Shown here: piece by piece, positions 63,350 to 64,000 of the stretch
Layout of the letters: the number at the start of each line of letters is the position of its first letter
Position numbering within the stretch: the first letter of the stretch is position 1
DNA from: a bacterium
GTDB taxonomy: Bacteria; Bacillota; Bacilli; Lactobacillales; Streptococcaceae
DNA length: 64,000 nt
Direction: 5' to 3'
NCBI GenBank assembly: GCA_905221435.1
Contig: CAJNDD010000006.1
Span: 1-64,000, forward strand
Translations under genes and position numbers: made by a program
The notes under the pieces: model-generated
Told to the model about the DNA's origin: nothing
The model's input: the letters and a program-made list of their open reading frames with translations, nothing else
Databases searched by the model: none

Positions 63350-64000
63350 ATGTTCTGGATTATTCGATTATTCTTCCGATTTCTTTTGGGAATTTGGCGT
63401 TTCTTCTGGCGTCTGGTTTGGACTGTGGTCATTCTACTTCTCATTGCTTTTGGAGTGGTTTGGTATCTGACAGGTGATTTTCATTCTGCGGTCAATCAGG
63501 TTGAAAAAATGAGCCAGATTGGTCAAGGTGGCTGGAATCAGTGGCAGGAGACGGGAACGCTGGAAGTCTTATCTCAAACAGACAGTCACCAACATGCAGA
63601 AGGCAAGTGGGCTCAGGCCTCAGCTCGCATCTATATTGAGCCTCAAATGGATGAGACCTTCCAAGGTGCCTATGCAGAAGCTATAAAAAACTGGAATCAA
63701 ACGGGAGCCTTTACCTTTGAGGTGGTTGCGGATCCTAGTCAGGCAGATATTGTGGCAAGTGAGATGAATGATGGCTCGACCGCTGTAGCAGGTCAAGCCG
63801 AGAGTCAAACCAATTTGTTAACCAATCAATTTATATCTGTAACAGTTCGCCTGAATCACTATTATCTATCCAATCCAAACTATGGTTATTCTTATGAACG
63901 AATCGTGCACACGGCGGAGCACGAGCTGGGGCATGCCATCGGATTGGACCATACCAACGAAACTTCTGTTATGCAGCCAGCAGGTTCCTACTATGGAATT
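63350..64000 (+). CDS. Matrixin-like zinc metalloprotease, 3' end outside window
   Basis: Open from ATG 63350 (AAAGGTGGAGCGTC before it) to the window end, 217 codons visible. An aromatic and basic N-terminus MFWIIRLFFRFLLGIWRFFW runs into a membrane helix (VWTVVILLLIAFGVVWYL), then an outside domain. The zinc motif is VHTAEHELGHAIGLDHTNE (HExxHxxGxxH), followed by the Met-turn SVMQPAG, which makes it a metzincin of the matrixin type. It should be anchored in the membrane with the protease outside. The substrate is unknown. Confidence 0.9.
   Translation, partial: MFWIIRLFFRFLLGIWRFFWRLVWTVVILLLIAFGVVWYLTGDFHSAVNQVEKMSQIGQGGWNQWQETGTLEVLSQTDSHQHAEGKWAQASARIYIEPQMDETFQGAYAEAIKNWNQTGAFTFEVVADPSQADIVASEMNDGSTAVAGQAESQTNLLTNQFISVTVRLNHYYLSNPNYGYSYERIVHTAEHELGHAIGLDHTNETSVMQPAGSYYGI

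Noticed and set aside
1..64000. CRISPR array or cas genes
   Set aside because: No regular repeat-spacer pattern and no cas-like proteins were seen; the only short tandem repeat (29447-29570) has no unique spacers of constant length.

Overview
The window is a low-GC Firmicute chromosome, most likely a mitis-group Streptococcus (S. mitis, S. oralis or S. pneumoniae-like). The evidence is a tmRNA encoding the tag AKNNTSYALAA, a BOX repeat carrying the BOXA1R-type core, a ComX box TACGAATA before comEA, PyrR and T-box attenuators of the streptococcal kind, and gene blocks I recall from pneumococcal genomes but joined in a different order. No software or database was used; family names come from motif recognition.

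Layout. 1-425: tail of an IS3-type transposase. 478-3293 (minus): cytosolic ApbE flavin transferase plus two NAD(P)H-dependent FMN reductase-like proteins, divergent from nox (NADH oxidase); both promoters carry candidate CcpA sites. 5117-6574: pdxST (vitamin B6). 6594-12173: TrhA/hemolysin III with a DUF1836 regulator, acetyltransferase, DNA methyltransferase, ArsC-like protein, a cystine-type ABC transporter and trxB. 12174-13703: BOX element, rlmB, def. 13859-17358: CapA-like protein, HAD phosphatase, SGNH esterase, ssrA and tRNA-Ser(GGA). 17520-23510: fruR-fruK-fruA and ftsK. 23597-24459: gene-free decayed stretch. 24460-30312: cppA, serine hydrolase, EamA transporter, CPBP protein, uraA under a PyrR attenuator, rsmG. 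30407-38611: lemA-htpX, a decayed IS, a cysteine desulfurase with thiI, and a cluster of two esterase-fold hydrolases with an ATP-grasp enzyme. 38769-46734: aquaporin, ald, acetyltransferase, the late-competence pair comEA-comEC, and a secreted peptide with an ABC exporter. 46793-49561: IS remnant, then thrS behind a P-loop kinase and a threonine T-box. 49819-64000: phosphoesterase, Rrf2 regulator, YdcF-like protein, nucleotidyltransferase, a polar amino-acid ABC transporter, recJ, RNase J2, estA and the start of a matrixin-like protease.

Most noteworthy: the second FMN reductase ends in a Gly-rich tail with two copies of DATSGAS, which fits the consensus acceptor motif of ApbE, and ApbE is encoded in the same operon without a signal peptide. 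This looks like a self-contained cytosolic flavinylation system. Other points: comEC is cut by an in-frame TAA 63 codons before its natural end; the permease of the peptide exporter is frameshifted at an A-run; ftsK and rlmB have promoters placed so that transcription should begin at the A of the start codon; and an IS remnant appears to act as the terminator before thrS.
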